A stretch of 39,289 nt of DNA from a bacterium BMS3Bbin09 (GCA_002897915.1 BDTS01000085.1:1-39289); one strand, 5' to 3'; shown: positions 16,543 to 26,880, counted from the first letter of the stretch. A program made the numbers and translations. Notes: a model not told the origin generated them from the sequence alone.

Positions 16543-18102
16543 TTAATGCTTAAAATGCCTCATCTCGGTAAAGATCATCGCAATGTTGTGTTCATCCGCT
16601 GCAGCGATAGTATCAGCGTCCTTTATCGAACCTCCGGGCTGGATGATCGCGGTAGCACCGGCATTGGCAACAGTATCTATGCCGTCCCTGGCAGGAAAGA
16701 ACGCATCTGACGCGACAGCTGAACCTTTCAGTGATACGTCGTAGTTCGCTGCCTTCATCGCCGCAAGCCGAGCAGAATCAACCCTGCTCGTCTGCCCGCA
16801 GCCGATCCCAAGTGTTCTGTTTGACGATGAATAAATGATCGCGTTTGACTTCATGTGCTTGCAAATCTTCCACGCAAAGGCCATGGCCGCGTATTCATCA
16901 TCTGTGGGTTTCCGCTTGGTCACGACCTTCAGGGTCTTCAGGTCCTCTATCATGCCCCTGTCCTTTTCCTGTACAAGGAGTCCGCCCTGGATCTTCCTCA
17001 TATCATAACCGGTAACATCTTTTGTGATATCAAGCTCGAGCAGCCTTATGTTGGGCTTGGCGCTCAGGAGTTTAAGTGCCGCAGTATCGAACGAGGGGGC
17101 AATGATTATCTCGCAAAAGAGGCTCAATATCTCTTTTGCAGTGGCCTCGTCAACCGGCCTGTTTATGGATATGACACCGCCAAAGGCAGAGACAGGATCT
17201 GTCGCGAACGCCTTCTTATATGCCTCGCTGATTGACTCATCTACAGCTACGCCGCACGGGTTGTTATGTTTAACTATGACCGCCGCAGGTTCAGTGAACT
17301 CCTTTGCAAGGTCTATAACAGCGCTTGAATCAAGGTAGTTATTGAAGGACATATCCTTGCCCTGTAGTATCTTCGCATCTACAAGTGAGAGCCCGGCATT
17401 CAGCGGTTCCCTGTATACGGCTGCCTTCATGTGCGGATTCTCGCCGTACCTAAGGCTGTTTATCCTGCTGAAGCTCAGATTAATGCTCGGCTGGAACGGG
17501 TTGTTCGGCTCGGCCTGCTTGTTGAGCCAGTTCGAGATCAATGTATCGTATCTGGCAGTATAGGCAAAGACCTTTCTGGCAAGATAGTATTTTGTCTCAT
17601 CACGAGCCTCGCCGTTATTCGTGTTCAGTTCATCAATGACCTTCGAATAATCGGCAGGGTCAACAATGACAATTACATCCTTGAAGTTCTTTGAAGCGGC
17701 CCGCAGCATTGTCGGGCCCCCTATATCGATGTTCTCTATCGCCTCCTCGAACTTGACGTCCGGCTTTGATACAGTCTGTTCAAAGGGATAAAGATTCACA
17801 ACAACTATATCAATAGGTTTTATCCCATGCTTTTCTGTCTCTTCCCTGTCTTTAGGATTGTCTCTCCTGTAGAGCAGTCCGCCGTGGACCTTTGGATGGA
17901 GTGTCTTGAGCCTGCCGTCCATCATCTCCGGGAAACCGGTATGTTCGGATACATCCTTTACATTCAGGCCCGCGTCCTTTAACGCCTTTGCGGTCCCGCC
18001 GGTAGAGAGTATCTCGACGCCGAGCTTATTGAGCCCCTGCGCAAATTCAATTATTCCGGATTTATCTGAAACGCTTATTAGTGCCCTTTGAACCTTTGCC
18101 AT
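16543..18102 (-). CDS. purH: Bifunctional AICAR transformylase/IMP cyclohydrolase
   Basis: MAKVQRALISVSDKSGIIEFAQGLNKLGVEILSTGGTAKAL...LRYGENPHMKAAVY...KHNNPCGVAV. Confidence 0.97.
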   Translation of the reverse strand: MAKVQRALISVSDKSGIIEFAQGLNKLGVEILSTGGTAKALKDAGLNVKDVSEHTGFPEMMDGRLKTLHPKVHGGLLYRRDNPKDREETEKHGIKPIDIVVVNLYPFEQTVSKPDVKFEEAIENIDIGGPTMLRAASKNFKDVIVIVDPADYSKVIDELNTNNGEARDETKYYLARKVFAYTARYDTLISNWLNKQAEPNNPFQPSINLSFSRINSLRYGENPHMKAAVYREPLNAGLSLVDAKILQGKDMSFNNYLDSSAVIDLAKEFTEPAAVIVKHNNPCGVAVDESISEAYKKAFATDPVSAFGGVISINRPVDEATAKEILSLFCEIIIAPSFDTAALKLLSAKPNIRLLELDITKDVTGYDMRKIQGGLLVQEKDRGMIEDLKTLKVVTKRKPTDDEYAAMAFAWKICKHMKSNAIIYSSSNRTLGIGCGQTSRVDSARLAAMKAANYDVSLKGSAVASDAFFPARDGIDTVANAGATAIIQPGGSIKDADTIAAADEHNIAMIFTEMRHFKH

Positions 18103-18276
18103 AATGCCCTCCTGAGATATAAATATGAAAGACTGGATAATTATTTATTATTGTTAATTACTACAGGTCCACCCCTAAAAAACAGGGTCGGTAAGACATT
18201 TTAGACTATTTCCTGAAAAAATTCATTGAATTATGATTTTCTCTTGAAATACAGGAGGTTAAGCGGTTATAGATCT

Positions 18277-19011
18277 TCAGCTCATATAGCCCTTTTCCAT
18301 CAGACTGAAGTATTTACCGTCAGAAATGATCAGGTGGTCAAGGACCTTTATCCCGACGACATTTCCGGTCTCGACGAGTCTTTTTGTTATGTTAATATCA
18401 TCTCTGCTCGGGCTCGGGTCCCCGCTCGGATGATTGTGAATAAATAGCACGGATGCGGCGGCCTCCTTGATAGCATCCCGAAAGACTTCCCTCGGGTGCA
18501 CTGGAGATGAAGTAAGTGTCCCCTCTGACACGACGTTCTCCTTGAATACCCTGTTCTTTGTATCAAGCAATGCGCAGAGGAACCTCTCTTTCTTCAGTCC
18601 GTAAAAAAGAGGTCTATAATATTCAAAGACAGCCTTGCTGTTTTTGAAAAATGGATTCTTTGCAGAGGTTTCATTCCCGGAGCTCAAAAGCCTCCTGCCC
18701 AGTTCAAAGGCAGCCTTGATCTGTGCCGTCTTCGCGGGGCCGATCCCCTTTATATCCGAGAATTCGGCGGACGCGGCAGACTCTATCTCGTGCAGAGTCC
18801 CGAAGTGGATCAGAAGTTCCCTTGCGAGCTTGATCGCGCTCTTGTCCCTGCTGCCGGTCCTCAGTATGATCGCAAGCAAATGAGCGTTGCTCATGCCAGA
18901 CGCGCCGAATTTGATGAGCCTTTCCCTCGGCCTTTCATCCTCCGGCCATTTATTTATACCCTTGTCCAAGAGGTAAGAATAGCAGGAAAAACAAAAACGC
19001 TCACCTGTCAT
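18277..19011 (-). CDS. radC: RadC family protein (JAMM/MPN+); true start probably downstream of 19011
   Basis: RPRERLIKFGASGMSNAHLLAIILRTGSRDKSAIKLARELL...HNHPSGDPSPSRDD. The annotated start lies inside a terminator hairpin. Confidence 0.93.
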   Translation of the reverse strand: MTGERFCFSCYSYLLDKGINKWPEDERPRERLIKFGASGMSNAHLLAIILRTGSRDKSAIKLARELLIHFGTLHEIESAASAEFSDIKGIGPAKTAQIKAAFELGRRLLSSGNETSAKNPFFKNSKAVFEYYRPLFYGLKKERFLCALLDTKNRVFKENVVSEGTLTSSPVHPREVFRDAIKEAAASVLFIHNHPSGDPSPSRDDINITKRLVETGNVVGIKVLDHLIISDGKYFSLMEKGYMS

Positions 19012-19027
19012 TAATAACAGGTGAGCG
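18987..19027 (-). terminator. Rho-independent terminator of the murI/rph transcription unit
   Basis: CGCTCACCTGT-N8-ACAGGTGAGCG (18998-19027); on the minus strand followed by TTTTTGTTTTT. Confidence 0.8.
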
Positions 19028-19032
19028 GCTTC

Positions 19033-19062
19033 TGTAGGGGCACGGCACGCCGTGCCCTTACA
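19033..19062. repeat. GTAGGGGC-type palindrome
   Basis: TGTAGGGGCACGGCACGCCGTGCCCTTACA. Confidence 0.9.
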
Positions 19063-19068
19063 AAAAAG

Positions 19069-19785
19069 TTATTCTCCCAGAGTCTCTTTCTGAACAGTTA
19101 TGAGATCACTGATCCCATCACCGGCAAGGCCGAGCATCTTCTGAAGATGGTCACTTCCGAACGGCTCGGTCTCGGCAGTTCCCTGGATCTCTATGAACTT
19201 CCCCGAACCTGTCATTACGATATTCATGTCAACCTCGGCGTTAGAATCCTCCAGATAACAGAGATCTAACCTCGGCTCGCCTTCAACAACACCAACACTT
19301 ATGGCAGCTACGTAATCCTTTATAGGCTGTTTCGTAATAGTACCGTTTGCAAGCAAGGTATTAACCGCATCCTTCATTGCCACAAACGCCCCGGTTATCG
19401 AAGCTGTCCTTGTGCCGCCGTCGGCCTGTATAACATCGCAGTCGATCCAGACGGTCCTCTCTCCGAGCGCCGTGAGATCAACCACTGAACGCATGGACCG
19501 GCCTATCAGCCTCTGTATCTCATGTGTCCTGCCGCCAACTTTACCCCTGGCAGCCTCTCTGACCATCCTGGTACCTGTCGAACGGGGAAGCATGGAATAT
19601 TCTCCAGTAACCCAGCCCTTTTTCTTGTCCCTGAGAAAGGGAGGAACCTTATCCTCGATCGACGCGGTGCAGATGACCTTTGTGTCTCCCATCTCTATAA
19701 GGACAGAACCCTCCGCTGTATTTAAAAAATTCTTTGTGATCTTAATTCCTCTGAGCTCATCAGCTTTTCTTCCATCTGGTCGCAT
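19069..19785 (-). CDS. rph: Ribonuclease PH
   Basis: [45 protein letters not shown]...[20 protein letters not shown]. Confidence 0.96.
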   Translation of the reverse strand: MRPDGRKADELRGIKITKNFLNTAEGSVLIEMGDTKVICTASIEDKVPPFLRDKKKGWVTGEYSMLPRSTGTRMVREAARGKVGGRTHEIQRLIGRSMRSVVDLTALGERTVWIDCDVIQADGGTRTASITGAFVAMKDAVNTLLANGTITKQPIKDYVAAISVGVVEGEPRLDLCYLEDSNAEVDMNIVMTGSGKFIEIQGTAETEPFGSDHLQKMLGLAGDGISDLITVQKETLGE

Positions 19786-19801
19786 TTATTTATATTCCTT
19801 T

Positions 19802-20605
19802 CTATAAATCTATTTTCGTTATGTTATTTATTTTGTGATCCAGAAATCTCTCCCCTACACGGCTGAACTTTTCAGGGAAATCCGTGACAAAGAACTCCCT
19901 CGAGCCTTCCTCTCTGGATTGACGGAGCATCTCTTTTTCTTCAAGTATCCGCATAACCTCTTTCGCGGTCTCGACTGCCGAATCGATCAACGGCACTTCC
20001 GTGACTTCTTTTATTATGTCCTTTATCATCGGATAGTGCGTACAACCGAGTACAAGAGAGTCCACACCATTATGTCTCAAGGACAGGAGATATTTCTCTA
20101 CAGTTAATTTTACTATCTCGCCATCAAGCCAACCCTCTTCGATCAATGGTACAAAGAGAGGACACGCAATACCCGAGACCTGTATGGAAGCATCCAAGGC
20201 GTTTATGGCATCTTCATAGGAACGGCTGTTCACAGTCGCCTCGGTCCCGATCACCGCGACCCTTTTCAGCTTTGTAGCTGCTGCGGCGGCCCTGGCTCCG
20301 GGCTCGACAACCCCTATCACCGGCACGGGGAATTCCCTTCTAAGTAAAGGCAGACTGATCGAAGATACAGTGTTACATGCAACCACAAGGGCCTTGATCC
20401 CCTTTGACATAAGGAACTCGGTATTCTCTATGGAATATTTCGTTACTGTCTCGCGCGACCTTGTCCCGTAAGGCACCCTTGCTGTATCTCCGAAGTAGAT
20501 CATATTCTCTCCAGGCAGCAGCTTTATTAACTCCTTCATGACAGTAAGTCCGCCTACCCCTGAATCAAATATCCCTATAGGCAGTTCATCAGATACTTTC
20601 CTCAA
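19802..20605 (-). CDS. murI: Glutamate racemase
   Basis: PIGIFDSGVGGLTVMKEL...YFGDTARVPYGTRS...VVACNTVSS...LGCTHYPM. Confidence 0.96.
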   Translation of the reverse strand: MRKVSDELPIGIFDSGVGGLTVMKELIKLLPGENMIYFGDTARVPYGTRSRETVTKYSIENTEFLMSKGIKALVVACNTVSSISLPLLRREFPVPVIGVVEPGARAAAAATKLKRVAVIGTEATVNSRSYEDAINALDASIQVSGIACPLFVPLIEEGWLDGEIVKLTVEKYLLSLRHNGVDSLVLGCTHYPMIKDIIKEVTEVPLIDSAVETAKEVMRILEEKEMLRQSREEGSREFFVTDFPEKFSRVGERFLDHKINNITKIDL

Positions 20606-21167
20606 TTTCTTCTCCTATCGGTCTTGAAATATCAATATGTCCGCCGAAGCTCTCGGTCTCTTCCCCGTTTATAAGTATTTTCAGCGCCGTAAAGCCCGGG
20701 ACCTTAAATTTTATTCCCTTGTATAGACCGGCGATTATATTTAATTCTTCGGTCGCGTCCCCCTTGAAGTTGTTCTTGAGCTCACCTCCAAAGTCTATAT
20801 AAACAATTCCCTCCCTGTCCATGTACAGGTCCAGGAGCCTTACTTTGTAAGGCTTCATATTCCTCTTTATTATGTCCTCGACGACAAAAAGCAGCGCGTC
20901 TTTCCTGAAGACAGTGCCGCTCCTGATCACCGGACTGCTTCTCTTGCTCTCATACAGCCTTAAAGGGTCACCCTTCCGGTCTTCAGATGAGGATTCATCC
21001 TGCACAAGCCCGATGTCAGCTATATAGGACGACTCAAACTTGAACTGGCCCTTGAAATAATAATAGCTCATCCCCATGGTAACGGTATAAGTGATAATGA
21101 GAAGGAATACCACAAGCCAACTGCTCATTTTCTTTCTCTTTCTTTTAGTTGGTTTTGATCTCTTCAT
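20589..21167 (-). CDS. GerMN-domain protein
   Basis: N-terminal TM; YMDREGIVYIDFGGELKNNFKGDATEELNIIAGLYKGIK...LKILINGEETESFGGHIDISRPI. Confidence 0.82.
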   Translation of the reverse strand: MKRSKPTKRKRKKMSSWLVVFLLIITYTVTMGMSYYYFKGQFKFESSYIADIGLVQDESSSEDRKGDPLRLYESKRSSPVIRSGTVFRKDALLFVVEDIIKRNMKPYKVRLLDLYMDREGIVYIDFGGELKNNFKGDATEELNIIAGLYKGIKFKVPGFTALKILINGEETESFGGHIDISRPIGEEIEESI

Positions 21168-22170
21168 AAATATATAATCCCTTATACAGAGCATTTGCCA
21201 TTTTCGTCTTCACTTCTTCCGTGTAAACAACATTATCAAAAGACGGCAGCTCAATCATAAGCGAAGCAGATTCGGTCTTTGAGAGAATACTGTATGGAAG
21301 GGGCTGTATTGAGACCATATCTTCACCGAATTCCACTGTTATCGCCTCTTTCATCGCGTTCAGCAGGGTCATGGTCTTTTGTATATGTTCTTCCTGTCCC
21401 TTATTGCTCAGATAAAGTTTAACGACATCGGACGCGTCATCCGTGATCACAGGCAGATATATCACCATATTCTTACGTGTGCCTATGTGAATACTCAAAA
21501 ATATTTCCGGCCCCTTTGCATTCGCGAACTCGGCCCTCTCAAGCAGTGTCATGAACCCGTCGCTGCCCCTGGTAAGATATCCCTTGAAAGCTCCCCTGTT
21601 TATGAGGTTGTTGAGCTTCCTTGCTATATCAAGGACAACGTTCTTCTCGATGTATCTGCCTTTTGTCAGGCCTTTGTCATATCCCCCGTGTCCAGGATCG
21701 ATAATGACGGTGCTGACCTTGGAGGCCCTTCTGTTCTTCCTCACGTCAGGCATGGCAAAAAAAGGAGGCGGGGGTTTTTTCTCTTGGGCTGGAGGAAGGG
21801 TGCGTCCCACCCGTTTTTGCTTTTTCTGGAGATATACATCAATAACAAGCCTGTCAGGATGCTTCAGCCTGAACACCTTCAATCCCCTGAATTCACCAGG
21901 GTAGAACATAATGCTATTATCGTCGTTTTTGGAAAATGGGACCTCTATCTTTTCTTTCTCTATTGAAAAAGACTGATCCGGGAACTTGACGAGTATATTC
22001 TTTTGCCTCTGGTAGACTCTTGCAGCCTCTATTGCCGACAGGTCACCCTCAAGAACTATCCTCAGGAATTCGGAATGGTTACTTGCCCTTAATTTCAGAA
22101 CATTTGTTTTCCCGCTCGAAACAAGCGGCAAGAGCAAAAGGAAGACCAGTAACAGAACAAATTTTTTCAT
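21145..22170 (-). CDS. N-acetylmuramoyl-L-alanine amidase (AMIN plus Amidase_3)
   Basis: VSTVIIDPGHGGYDKGLTKGRYIEKNVVLDIARKL...EIFLSIHIG; start chosen at MKKFVLLLVF. Confidence 0.88.
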   Translation of the reverse strand: MKKFVLLLVFLLLLPLVSSGKTNVLKLRASNHSEFLRIVLEGDLSAIEAARVYQRQKNILVKFPDQSFSIEKEKIEVPFSKNDDNSIMFYPGEFRGLKVFRLKHPDRLVIDVYLQKKQKRVGRTLPPAQEKKPPPPFFAMPDVRKNRRASKVSTVIIDPGHGGYDKGLTKGRYIEKNVVLDIARKLNNLINRGAFKGYLTRGSDGFMTLLERAEFANAKGPEIFLSIHIGTRKNMVIYLPVITDDASDVVKLYLSNKGQEEHIQKTMTLLNAMKEAITVEFGEDMVSIQPLPYSILSKTESASLMIELPSFDNVVYTEEVKTKMANALYKGLYIYEEIKTN

Positions 22171-22751
22171 CTCTTTCTGTGTGACTCGAAGATGATCTCC
22201 TCCACCATCTGGCAAAGGACATGGCCGAGGACAATATGGGTCTCCTGCACCCTCGGGGTATTGTCGGAAGGCACAGCAAAGACATAATCCGCCAGAGAGG
22301 CAAGTTTATCGCCTTTGGCGCCTGTGAATACAATAGTTTTGAGTCTCTTGCTTTTCGCTGCCTCAACAGCCTTTATGACATTGGGGGAAGTGCCGCTTGT
22401 GCTTATCGCGATAACAGCATCACCTGCCTGAGCGAATGCCTTTAACTGGCGCTCAAAGATATTATCATAGTCATAGTCATTTGCTATGGAGGTCAGGACC
22501 GCGGTATCGGTATTAAGTGCGATCGCCGGGAACGCGGGGCGCTCCATCTTGAACCTGTTAACGAATTCAGCGGCAATATGAGACGCATCGCTAGCACTGC
22601 CGCCGTTGCCAAAGAGTATAAGCTTGTTACCCTTGCTGAAGGTGTCTGCAAGAAGCACCGAGACTTCTATGATAGTATCAATATTCTCATCAAGGAACCT
22701 CTCTTTAACAGCTATACTCTCTTTAAATATATTTATTATCTTCTGCTTCAT
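22167..22751 (-). CDS. gmhA: Phosphoheptose isomerase (SIS domain)
   Basis: LILFGNGGSASDASHIAAEFVNRFKMERPAFPAIALNTDTAVLTSIANDYDYDNIFERQ...ISTSGTSPNV. Confidence 0.93.
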   Translation of the reverse strand: MKQKIINIFKESIAVKERFLDENIDTIIEVSVLLADTFSKGNKLILFGNGGSASDASHIAAEFVNRFKMERPAFPAIALNTDTAVLTSIANDYDYDNIFERQLKAFAQAGDAVIAISTSGTSPNVIKAVEAAKSKRLKTIVFTGAKGDKLASLADYVFAVPSDNTPRVQETHIVLGHVLCQMVEEIIFESHRKR

Positions 22752-22753
22752 TA

Positions 22754-23218
22754 TCAGCGGACCTCCGTTATGATCACTATCTCCTTCGACGGCAGGCTCT
22801 CCAAAATTCCTACTGCAGTGACCTTGTAATGATATTTAGTATCGGGATTAACCTCCCGGTCAGTGAACGCCGGAGTAGCCGTATCTCCTAAAAACAGATA
22901 CCCATCTCCGGAAGAGCGGTAGACCTTGTACCGCCTTACATCCTGACCCTTGACCTCATCCCATGTAAGGACAACTGCCTTTTGCGTATAAAGTAGCATC
23001 AGCCCCCCCGGCACATCAGGCATCGTCGTCCCGGATCCCTGCTTTCCCGTCACATCTTCTGCCGGGCCCTGACCTTTCAGACCATCTGCATCCCCTTTAA
23101 CTACATCTCCATCATACGGTGCGATCAACACCGGGTCTCCCCTTCTGCCGCATGCCGTAAAAGAAAAAACATAAAAAAGGCAGGAAGTGATGATCAGGAA
23201 GCTGGATACAAGGCGCAT
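22754..23218 (-). CDS. Fibronectin type III-like lipoprotein
   Basis: Lipobox FSFTACGRRGDP; LTWDEVKGQDVRRYKVYRSSGDGYLFLGDTATPAFTDREVNPDTKYHYKVTAV. Confidence 0.8.
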   Translation of the reverse strand: MRLVSSFLIITSCLFYVFSFTACGRRGDPVLIAPYDGDVVKGDADGLKGQGPAEDVTGKQGSGTTMPDVPGGLMLLYTQKAVVLTWDEVKGQDVRRYKVYRSSGDGYLFLGDTATPAFTDREVNPDTKYHYKVTAVGILESLPSKEIVIITEVR

Positions 23219-23269
23219 CCCTTTATTTAAATTCTGAAAAACCATTTGATTATTTATATCCGGACCGCT

Positions 23270-24637
23270 TTACTTTTTCTTTATATTTTTGATACGGGCA
23301 AGGACCATCTTCCTGGCCGTCCCGCCGAATGACTTCCTGGCGTCAACAGATGCCTCAATGCTTATGTGCTTAAAGATATCGCTGCCAATCTTTTTCGAAT
23401 ACTTCTTAAACTCTTTAAGTTCCAGCTCCATCAGGGTCTTGTCCTTATCAATACAATGCTTGACTATACTGCCCGTAATAGCGTGCGCATCCCTGAAAGG
23501 AACGCCCTTATTCACCAGATAGTCGGCAATGTCGGTCGCGGTCAGGAAACCGGCATCCGTCGCGCTGACGATATTCTTCTTTTTGAACTTCATCCCGGGC
23601 ATCATTTTGTTCAGGACATCAAGGCAGGCCTTGACCGTATCAACGGTATCGAATACCGGCTCCTTGTCTTCCTGCATGTCCCTGTTGTACGCGAGCGGAA
23701 GTCCCTTCATTATTGTAAGGATAGACATCAGGTTTCCGTACACCCTTCCTGTCTTGCCCCTTGTGAGTTCGAGCACGTCAGGGTTCTTCTTCTGCGGCAT
23801 AATACTCGAACCCGTAGTGAACGCGTCCGGGAGCTCCACAAACCCGAACTCCTCGCTGTTCCATATTATGATCTCCTCCGCAAACCGCGAGAGGTGCATC
23901 ATCAGCATGCTTGCCGCGGATATAAATTCAACCGCAAAGTCCCTGTCGGAAACAGTGTCTATACTATTCTCTGTTACAGCTGGAAACTTCAGAAGCTTTG
24001 CCACATACTTCCTGTCTATAGGCAGTGTGGTTCCCGCAAGCGCGGCAGCGCCGAGCGGCAGAACATTCAACCTCTTGAGGCAGTCCGCGAACCTTCCGCT
24101 GTCACGTTCAAGCATCTCATAGTACGCGAGCATGTGGTGCGATAGAAGGACGGGCTGCGCCCTCTGCAGGTGCGTATAGCCCGGCATGATCATATCAATG
24201 TTCTTTTCAGCGATCTTCAGGAACGCTTTCTGAAGGCCCTTTATCAGTTTTTGGATCGTATTTATCTCATCCCTCAGATAGAGCCTGAGGTCGAGCGAGA
24301 CCTGGTCGTTCCTGCTCCTGGCAGTATGGACCTTGCCCCCGACAGGGCCTATCTTTTTGATAAGGGCGTGCTCTATGTTCATATGCACGTCTTCGAGGCT
24401 CTCCTTAAAGCGGAACTTCCCGCTCTCAATCTCTTTGGCGATCTCATTGAGACCCTTTATAATAGATACCGATTCTTTGGATAAAATTACCTTCTGCTTT
24501 GCAAGCATCTTTACGTGCGCAATGCTCCCCTCGATATCGTGCCTCCAGAAACGCGCGTCAAAAGATACGGACTCGGTAAAGCTCTCAACCGTGCCTTCTG
24601 TCTGTTCCTTGAACCTTCCACCCCATAGTTTCTTCAT
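23270..24637 (-). CDS. argH: Argininosuccinate lyase
   Basis: [45 protein letters not shown]...[16 protein letters not shown]. Confidence 0.97.
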   Translation of the reverse strand: MKKLWGGRFKEQTEGTVESFTESVSFDARFWRHDIEGSIAHVKMLAKQKVILSKESVSIIKGLNEIAKEIESGKFRFKESLEDVHMNIEHALIKKIGPVGGKVHTARSRNDQVSLDLRLYLRDEINTIQKLIKGLQKAFLKIAEKNIDMIMPGYTHLQRAQPVLLSHHMLAYYEMLERDSGRFADCLKRLNVLPLGAAALAGTTLPIDRKYVAKLLKFPAVTENSIDTVSDRDFAVEFISAASMLMMHLSRFAEEIIIWNSEEFGFVELPDAFTTGSSIMPQKKNPDVLELTRGKTGRVYGNLMSILTIMKGLPLAYNRDMQEDKEPVFDTVDTVKACLDVLNKMMPGMKFKKKNIVSATDAGFLTATDIADYLVNKGVPFRDAHAITGSIVKHCIDKDKTLMELELKEFKKYSKKIGSDIFKHISIEASVDARKSFGGTARKMVLARIKNIKKK

Positions 24638-24723
24638 GAAAGTAAGAATAAAAGAAATACGGTTAAATGTCAAAATTTTAGATAAATATTGAGGTTGAAT
24701 CTCGATATGAAATAATCTTGACT

Positions 24724-24747
24724 TATACTATACGTTTGTATAGTATA
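24724..24747. promoter_or_regulatory. Putative LexA operator TATACTATAC-GTTT-GTATAGTATA
   Basis: Perfect 10-bp inverted arms around a 4-bp spacer, ending 5 bp before the lexA ATG. Confidence 0.75.
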
Positions 24748-24752
24748 ATAAT

Positions 24753-25373
24753 ATGACGCCCGCAAGATCAAAAGAACCTACAAAAAAGCAGCAGTCTGTG
24801 CTCGAATTCATCAAGGCCCACCTGATCGAAAAAGGCTTTCCCCCAACTGTGCGTGAGACAGCCGCGCACTTCGGTTTCGCGAGCCCCCTCTCGGCACAAC
24901 TGCATATAAACGCACTGATCAAGAAGGGCTTTTTAAAAAAGACCCCGTTCAAGCAGCGCTCCCTTGAAATAATCGGGCTCAAACCCGCGGAAGACACAAA
25001 GATCCCCCTGCTCGGAACCGTCAGGGCGGGCGCGCCCATGCTGGCTGAAGAGAACATAGAATACTACATTAATATCGACAAGGACCTCTTCCGGACTGAG
25101 GACGGCTTTGCGCTCAGGGTCATAGGTGACAGCATGATCGACGCGGGGATACTCGAAGGCGACATAGCCCTGATCGCCCCCGGCAAAGAGGCACGCAACA
25201 GGGACATCGTCGTTGCTCTTATAGAAAACGAGGCCACGATCAAGAGGTTCTTCCTTGACAGAAGCACCGTAACGCTCGTGCCCGAGAATAAGGACATGGA
25301 GCCTATGAAGTTCAGCCCAAATGACGTAACGATAATCGGCAGGGTCATAGGCATAATGAGGACGATCAGATGA
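24753..25373 (+). CDS. lexA: SOS repressor LexA
   Basis: KQQSVLEFIKAHLIEKGFPPTVRETAAHFGFASPLSAQLHINALIKKGFL; Ala-Gly RAGAP cleavage region; RVIGDSMIDAGILEGDIALI with Ser/Lys. Confidence 0.95.
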   Translation: MTPARSKEPTKKQQSVLEFIKAHLIEKGFPPTVRETAAHFGFASPLSAQLHINALIKKGFLKKTPFKQRSLEIIGLKPAEDTKIPLLGTVRAGAPMLAEENIEYYINIDKDLFRTEDGFALRVIGDSMIDAGILEGDIALIAPGKEARNRDIVVALIENEATIKRFFLDRSTVTLVPENKDMEPMKFSPNDVTIIGRVIGIMRTIR

Positions 25374-25618
25374 TCGAGATCGGGGAGCGCGTATTCGTTA
25401 TCGCTGCCTTCGGAAGGAGCATAAGGCTCAAACCCCTCAGGTTCACATGGTCCGACAGGCAGATCAATATAAAGGATGTCACATATGAATGGACCACATC
25501 AGAAGGAACAAGCAAACTGCTGCACTTCTCGGTCACTGACGGCAATACACTTTACGAACTAAGCTTCAATACAAACTCTATACTGTGGATGCTTGAGGGA
25601 GTGGAGACGGATGCGTGA
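25370..25618 (+). CDS. Small uncharacterised protein between lexA and dinB
   Basis: 82 aa; start overlaps lexA stop (ATGA) and stop overlaps the dinB GTG start (25615). Confidence 0.82.
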   Translation: MIEIGERVFVIAAFGRSIRLKPLRFTWSDRQINIKDVTYEWTTSEGTSKLLHFSVTDGNTLYELSFNTNSILWMLEGVETDA

Positions 25619-26826
25619 GAACTATCCTCCTCATAGACATGGATTCTTTCTTCGCGTCGGTCGAGCAGCAATCAAACCCCGGACTCCGCGGAAAGCCGAT
25701 CGCGGTCATCGGCTCCAGAAAAAGGACCGTCATCACGACCGCGTCTTATGAAGCAAGGACATTCGGTGTAAAGACCGGGATGAACATGTGGGAGGCAAAA
25801 AAACTCTGCCCCCATCTGATATTCGTTGTCGGCGACAACAGAAAATACGCGCACACCTGCGAAGGACTCAAGAATATCTATTCCTCTTACACATCCGAGG
25901 TCGAGGTCTATTCAATCGACGAGGCGTTCCTGGACATAACCGCCTCCAGTCTTTTCGGAAGCCCGCTCGAGATAGGGGGAAAAATAAAACAAAGAATAAA
26001 AAAAGAGTTCGGACTGAATGCGAGCGTGGGCATCGGGCCGAACAAACTGATCGCAAAGCTCGCGTGCGGCCTCTCGAAACCTAACGGGTTAATGTGGATG
26101 ACGCCCGAGACCATCCAAGCTATACTCGAAAAACTCCCGGTCAAGGAGCTATGGGGCATCGGGAAAAAGACCGCGAAAAAACTTAACTCGCTCGGCATAT
26201 ATACCTGCGGTCAACTCGGCAGTACCCCTGCAAGTTTTCTAAGAGATCAGTTCGGGATAATCGGTGAAAGACTCAGGCTGATGGGTATGGGCATATATAG
26301 TTCAGAGATCGATTGCGAAAGAGAGGAGCCGAAGTCAATCGGTCACAGCATGACCCTCCCGCATGATATATGGCACGAAAAAGATATCCGGGCATACATC
26401 CTGAAACTCTCCGAAATGGTCGGGAGCCGCGCAAGGAGATACAGCCTTATGGGAAACGTAATAAGCGTGACCATCAGGTACAAAAATTTTGAGACCTTTT
26501 CGAGGCAGTCAAGGATAACACACACGAACGATACGCACATTATTTATAACAATGCAATGAGAATATTAAAAGGCATAAAGCTCAAGGCACCGATAAGGCT
26601 TCTTGGTATCAGTATCTCCGGGCTAGCAGAATCTGAAAGGCCCGAACAGCTTCACCTGCTGCGGGAACATTCGAAAAGACACGATCTGCTCAGGGCAATT
26701 GACAGTATTAATGACAGGTACGGCGGGGCCACACTTTCATGGGCGGGCTATATGCCCTGCAGATCAAGGAGGCCTGTGATCTCACCGGCCTGGAGGCCGA
26801 ACGGAATCCATCGAACTAACGTTTAA
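25615..26826 (+). CDS. dinB: Y-family DNA polymerase IV
   Basis: VRTILLIDMDSFFASVEQQSNPGLRGKPIAVIG...YSIDEAFLDIT...KELWGIGKKTAKKLNSLGI. Confidence 0.95.
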   Translation: MRTILLIDMDSFFASVEQQSNPGLRGKPIAVIGSRKRTVITTASYEARTFGVKTGMNMWEAKKLCPHLIFVVGDNRKYAHTCEGLKNIYSSYTSEVEVYSIDEAFLDITASSLFGSPLEIGGKIKQRIKKEFGLNASVGIGPNKLIAKLACGLSKPNGLMWMTPETIQAILEKLPVKELWGIGKKTAKKLNSLGIYTCGQLGSTPASFLRDQFGIIGERLRLMGMGIYSSEIDCEREEPKSIGHSMTLPHDIWHEKDIRAYILKLSEMVGSRARRYSLMGNVISVTIRYKNFETFSRQSRITHTNDTHIIYNNAMRILKGIKLKAPIRLLGISISGLAESERPEQLHLLREHSKRHDLLRAIDSINDRYGGATLSWAGYMPCRSRRPVISPAWRPNGIHRTNV

Positions 26827-26841
26827 GAAAAGTGCCATAGA

Positions 26842-26880
26842 GCAATAGTACAGAAATGCAATAGGGAAATGTAGGGGCGG
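26842..26880. repeat. GCAATAG-type repeats followed by GTAGGGGCGGG half-site
   Basis: GCAATAGTACAGAAATGCAATAGGGAAATGTAGGGGCGG, same composition as 13507-13545. Confidence 0.7.

Noticed and set aside
20589-22170. Overlapping amidase/GerMN/murI genes as novelty
   Set aside because: Short overlaps and cell-wall gene clustering are ordinary; start codons are uncertain.
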